This document shows positions 60,798 through 64,000 of a stretch of DNA of 64,000 bases, piece by piece. The notes below the pieces were generated by a model. That model had not been told where the DNA came from. It did not search any database and saw only the letters and a program-made list of their open reading frames with translations. Position 1 is the stretch's first letter. Each line of letters begins with the position of its first letter. The DNA comes from Streptomyces sp. NBC_00704. GTDB lineage: Bacteria > Actinomycetota > Actinomycetes > Streptomycetales > Streptomycetaceae. A program made the position numbers and the translations under genes. The stretch covers positions 3,034,501 to 3,098,500 of the forward strand of contig NZ_CP109000.1 of the NCBI RefSeq assembly GCF_036226605.1. The letters run 5' to 3'.

Positions 60798-62198
60798 TCA
60801 GAAGAGTTTGCCGGGGTTGAGGATGCCCAGGGGGTCGAAGGCGGCCTTGACCGCGCGCTGCATCTCGAGGCCGACCGGGCCGATCTCGCGCGCCAGCCAC
60901 TCCTTCTTCAGCACGCCCACGCCGTGTTCGCCGGTGATGGTGCCGCCGAGTTCCAGGCCGAGGCCCATGATCTCGTCGAAGGACTCGCGGGCGCGGCGGC
61001 GTTCGTCGGGGTCCGCCGCGTCGAAGCAGACCGTGGGGTGGGTGTTGCCGTCGCCGGCGTGGGCGACAACCCCGATGGTCAACCCGTGCTTCTCCGCGAT
61101 GCGTTCGACGCCTTCGAGCATCTCGCCGAGCCGGGAGCGGGGCACGCACACGTCGTCGATCATCGTCGTGCCCTTGACGGCGTCCAGCGCGACGAGCGCC
61201 GAACGCCTCGCCTGGAGCAGGAGTTCGGACTCGGCGGCGTCCTCGGCGGGGACGACCTGCGTGGCGCCGGCCGCCTCGCACAGCGCGCCGACCGCGGCGA
61301 GGTCGGCGGCCGGGTCGGGGGTGTCGAAGGCGGCGAGGAGCAGCGCCTCGGTCGTGTCGGGCAGGCCCATGCGGGTCAGTTCGTTGACGGCCCGGACGGT
61401 GGTGCGGTCCATCAGTTCGAGGAGGGACGGCACGTGTCCGCCGGCCATGATCCGGCACACCGCGTCGCAGGCGGCGGCGCCGGACGCGAACTCGGCGGCG
61501 AGCGCCAGCTGCCGCGGCGGCCGCGGCCTCAGCGCCAGGATCGCCCGCACGACGACGCCCAGCGAGCCCTCGGAGCCGACGAACAGGCGGGTGAGGTCGT
61601 ACCCGGCGACGCCCTTCGCGGTGCGGCGCCCGGTGGACATCAGCCGGCCGTCGGCGAGCACCACGTCGAGTCCGAGGACGTACTCGGCCGTCACCCCGTA
61701 CTTGACGCAGCACAGGCCGCCGGACGCGGTGCCGATGTTGCCGCCGATCGTGCACGTCTCCCAGCTGGAGGGGTCGGGCGGGTAGTACAGGCCGTGTTCG
61801 CCCACGGCCCGGGACAGTGCCGCGTTGACGACGCCCGGTTCGACGACGGCGACGCGGTCGACCGGGTTGATCTCGATGACGCGGTCCATCCTCGTCAGGG
61901 ACAGGACGATGCAGCCCTCGGTGGCGTTGGCGGCGCCGGACAGGCCGGTGCGGGCGCCCTGCGGCACGACCGGGACGCGCAGCGCGGTCGCCGTGCGCAT
62001 GACGTGCTGGACCTCTTCGGCCGTGCGCGGCAGCACGACGACGGCCGGGGCGCCCGCGGGGCAGAAGCCCGCCATGTCGTGGGCGTAGGAGGCCGTGACG
62101 TCCGGGTCGGTGAGGACGGCGTCGGCGGGCAGGCCGGCCCGCAGACGGTCGGGGAGGCGGTCCGTCGTCTCGTCACGCGGCGCTTGCGAACGGCTCAT
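60798..62198 (-). CDS. FAD-linked oxidase (GlcD/D-lactate dehydrogenase type)
   Basis: 466 residues from ATG 62198. FAD PP-loop RVPVVPQGARTGLSGAANAT, GGNIGTASGGLCCVKYGVTAEYVLG, FAD-oxidase C domain with HAGDGNTHPTVCFDA and GGTITGEHGVGVLKKEWL. Glycolate/D-2-hydroxyacid dehydrogenase family; specific substrate unknown, no GlcE/F partner next to it. GTG 62204 is an alternative start. Confidence 0.9.
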   Translation of the reverse strand: MSRSQAPRDETTDRLPDRLRAGLPADAVLTDPDVTASYAHDMAGFCPAGAPAVVVLPRTAEEVQHVMRTATALRVPVVPQGARTGLSGAANATEGCIVLSLTRMDRVIEINPVDRVAVVEPGVVNAALSRAVGEHGLYYPPDPSSWETCTIGGNIGTASGGLCCVKYGVTAEYVLGLDVVLADGRLMSTGRRTAKGVAGYDLTRLFVGSEGSLGVVVRAILALRPRPPRQLALAAEFASGAAACDAVCRIMAGGHVPSLLELMDRTTVRAVNELTRMGLPDTTEALLLAAFDTPDPAADLAAVGALCEAAGATQVVPAEDAAESELLLQARRSALVALDAVKGTTMIDDVCVPRSRLGEMLEGVERIAEKHGLTIGVVAHAGDGNTHPTVCFDAADPDERRRARESFDEIMGLGLELGGTITGEHGVGVLKKEWLAREIGPVGLEMQRAVKAAFDPLGILNPGKLF

Positions 62199-62287
62199 GA
62201 TCACAGGTTCGCACCCGGGGCCATCGGTGTGAACCCCGCCCGCCGGAGCCTTCGGCTGACGTCATACGGTCGTCGTACTGACGCACA

Positions 62288-63688
62288 GTGAGCGCCATGG
62301 AGAAGGTCTCTCGGTTTCGTCGGCGGCTGCTCGTGGGCTCGCTCGTGGGATGTCTCGCGCTGGGCGGCGGGGTGCTGCTGTGTCTGCCCGGCGAGGGTCC
62401 GGCCGGGCGGGCGCCCGTGGCCGCTCCCGGGGCGCAGGCGGGCACGGCGGTCCGTTCGGGGGCGCCGGCCGCGCTCGCGGACCTGGCGGAGCTGGTCGGC
62501 GAGCGGGAGAGCCGGGTGCGGGAGCACCCGCAGGACGCGCGGTCGTGGGCGGTGCTCGGCGCCGCCTATCTGGAGCAGGGCCGGCGCACCGCCGACGCGG
62601 CCGCGCTGTACCCGAAGGCCGAGCGGGCGCTGCGGACCTCGCTGAAGGCCCGTCCGAAGAACAACGCGGACGCCCTCGACGGGCTGGCCGCGCTCGCCAA
62701 CGCGCGCCGTGACTTCCCCGCGGCGCTGGCCTGGGGCGAGGCCGCGCGCAAGGCGGCGCCGCGCCGCTGGACGACGTACGCGCAGCTCATCGACGCGTAC
62801 ACCGGGCTGGGCGACTACAAGAAGGCCGGCAAGGCCCTCGACCGGCTGACGGCCCTGCACTCGGGGCCCGTCGTGCGGGCGCGGGCGGCGGGCGTGTACT
62901 GGGACCGGGGCCGGCGCGAGGACGCGCAGGCGGCGCTGGCGGACGCGGCGGCGGGCGCCTCCTCCCCGGCGGAGCGGGCGGCCTGGCTGGAGCGGGGCGG
63001 GGAGCTGGCGTGGGAGCGGGGCGAGCGGGAGAACGCGCTGCGGCACTTCCAGGAGGCGGTGCGGACCGATCCGGACATGCGGGCCGCGCAGGCGGGGCAG
63101 GGCCGGGCGCTGGCGGCGCTGGGGCGGACGTCGGAGGCGCTGAGCGCGTACCGGACGGCGCTGGCGAGGCAGCCGTCGCCGCAGTACGCGCTGGAACTGG
63201 GCGAGCTGTACGAGTCGCTGGGGCTCGCTCAGGCGGCGCGGGTGCAGTACGACCTGCTGCGGGCGCGGGTGCGGGAGGAGGCGGCGGGCGGGGTGGACGG
63301 GGAGCTGGTCCTCGGCCGGTTCGAGGCGGACCACGGGGATCCGGCCGCGGCGGTGCGGCGGCTGCGGGCCGAGTGGCGCCGGCAGCCGGGGATCGCGGTG
63401 GCGGACGCGCTGGGCTGGGCGCTGCACCGGGCCGGGCGGGACCGGGAGGCCCTGGGGTTCGCCAGGACGGCCACCGACCGGGTGCACGGGGGCGCGGTGC
63501 GCAGCGCGCCGTACCTCTACCATCTGGCGGTGATCGAGCGGGATCTGGGCGCGGAGGGGCCGGCGCGGCGGCATCTGCGGGAGGCGTTGCAGATCAACCC
63601 GTACTTCTCGCCGCTGCTCGGGCCGGTGGCCCGGGCGGCGGCCGGGCAGCTGGGCGACGAGCCGGCCCCGGCGGACCTGCCGTCCTGA
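62288..63688 (+). CDS. Membrane-anchored TPR protein
   Basis: 466 residues, GTG 62288. One N-terminal TM helix (~14-33, LLVGSLVGCLALGGGVLLCL), then ~10 TPR-like repeats (AWAVLGAAYLEQGRR, LDGLAALANARRDF, AQAALADAAAG, LGELYESLGLAQAARVQYDLL, ALGWALHRAGRDREALGFARTA). The domain is extracytoplasmic by topology. Partner unknown. Divergent from the oxidase. Confidence 0.85.
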   Translation: MSAMEKVSRFRRRLLVGSLVGCLALGGGVLLCLPGEGPAGRAPVAAPGAQAGTAVRSGAPAALADLAELVGERESRVREHPQDARSWAVLGAAYLEQGRRTADAAALYPKAERALRTSLKARPKNNADALDGLAALANARRDFPAALAWGEAARKAAPRRWTTYAQLIDAYTGLGDYKKAGKALDRLTALHSGPVVRARAAGVYWDRGRREDAQAALADAAAGASSPAERAAWLERGGELAWERGERENALRHFQEAVRTDPDMRAAQAGQGRALAALGRTSEALSAYRTALARQPSPQYALELGELYESLGLAQAARVQYDLLRARVREEAAGGVDGELVLGRFEADHGDPAAAVRRLRAEWRRQPGIAVADALGWALHRAGRDREALGFARTATDRVHGGAVRSAPYLYHLAVIERDLGAEGPARRHLREALQINPYFSPLLGPVARAAAGQLGDEPAPADLPS

Positions 63689-63832
63689 AGCGGTGGCCGG
63701 ACGCCGGACGGCCCCGGCGACCTGCCGTCCCGAGGCGGCCGGACGTCGTCCGGCCCCGTCCGGGACCGTCCGGCGCCCGCCGACGTCCGCCGGCGCCGTT
63801 CGCTGCGAAGCCTCGGCTCCGGCGCCCTTCGC

Positions 63833-64000
<168 letters not shown>

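Noticed and set aside
60364..61755. Minus-strand frames over the repeat array and the oxidase gene
   Set aside because: Shadow frames full of Arg/Pro/Ala; the oxidase frame itself is complete with FAD motifs.

Overview
The window is typical Streptomyces chromosome. It is very GC-rich with strong third-position G/C, uses GTG and TTG starts freely, and carries an SsgA-family sporulation regulator, duplicated GlcNAc PTS genes under DasR boxes, and an RHS/LamG secreted protein pair. From about 38 kb rightward the gene order (tRNA-Leu, rdgB, rph, nagF-nagE1-nagE2, cysM, clpS, an immune-inhibitor-A protease, ssgG, hppD) matches what I recall of S. coelicolor around SCO2902-SCO2927, so that half is conserved core.

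Left part (1-24 kb) is accessory. It starts with the end of a DUF5753 (Scr1-type) regulator, then small conserved proteins and an ECF sigma factor coupled to a CU044_5270-family membrane protein. A polymorphic-toxin island follows, all on the minus strand: a secreted LamG protein, a 2284-residue RHS toxin with a HINT pretoxin domain and a C-terminal toxin tip, and a small putative immunity gene. Some 6 kb further downstream lies an orphan toxin tip with its own putative immunity gene. Between the two cassettes sit a RelE/HigB-type toxin with two XRE proteins and a decayed integrative element (GntR/KorSA-like, frameshifted RepSA-like, Xis, Int, no transfer gene).

Middle part (23-38 kb): GlxA/AraC regulator, MFS transporter, DUF445 protein, SGNH hydrolase, a two-permease ABC-2 operon with a DUF1707 protein, a class A penicillin-binding protein, a SugE/Gdx-type SMR exporter preceded by a guanidine-III riboswitch, a GroES-like protein, a DUF3618 protein and a Bcp peroxidase.

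Right part (38-64 kb): tRNA-Leu(UAG), rdgB, a lipoprotein, rph, and the GlcNAc PTS locus with DasR (dre) sites. An IS30-family element has inserted with a GA duplication into the loop of the nagE2 terminator. Next come an MBL hydrolase, a membrane-tethered PemK/MazF-like protein, the CysM-CysO sulfur pair preceded by a 31-residue Cys-ending leader peptide not seen by ordinary ORF calling, pncA, pncB, clpS, an amino-acid permease, the JAMM protease Mec that fits CysO, an M6 protease with palindromic AGTCAA sites upstream, two RDD proteins, ssgG, a GlcD-like oxidase, a TPR protein and the 3' end of hppD.

Most notable: the RHS tip/orphan-tip arrangement sharing an identical 26-bp junction, the guanidine-III riboswitch, the IS30 insertion into a terminator loop, and the Cys leader peptide with the CysO/CysM/Mec set.
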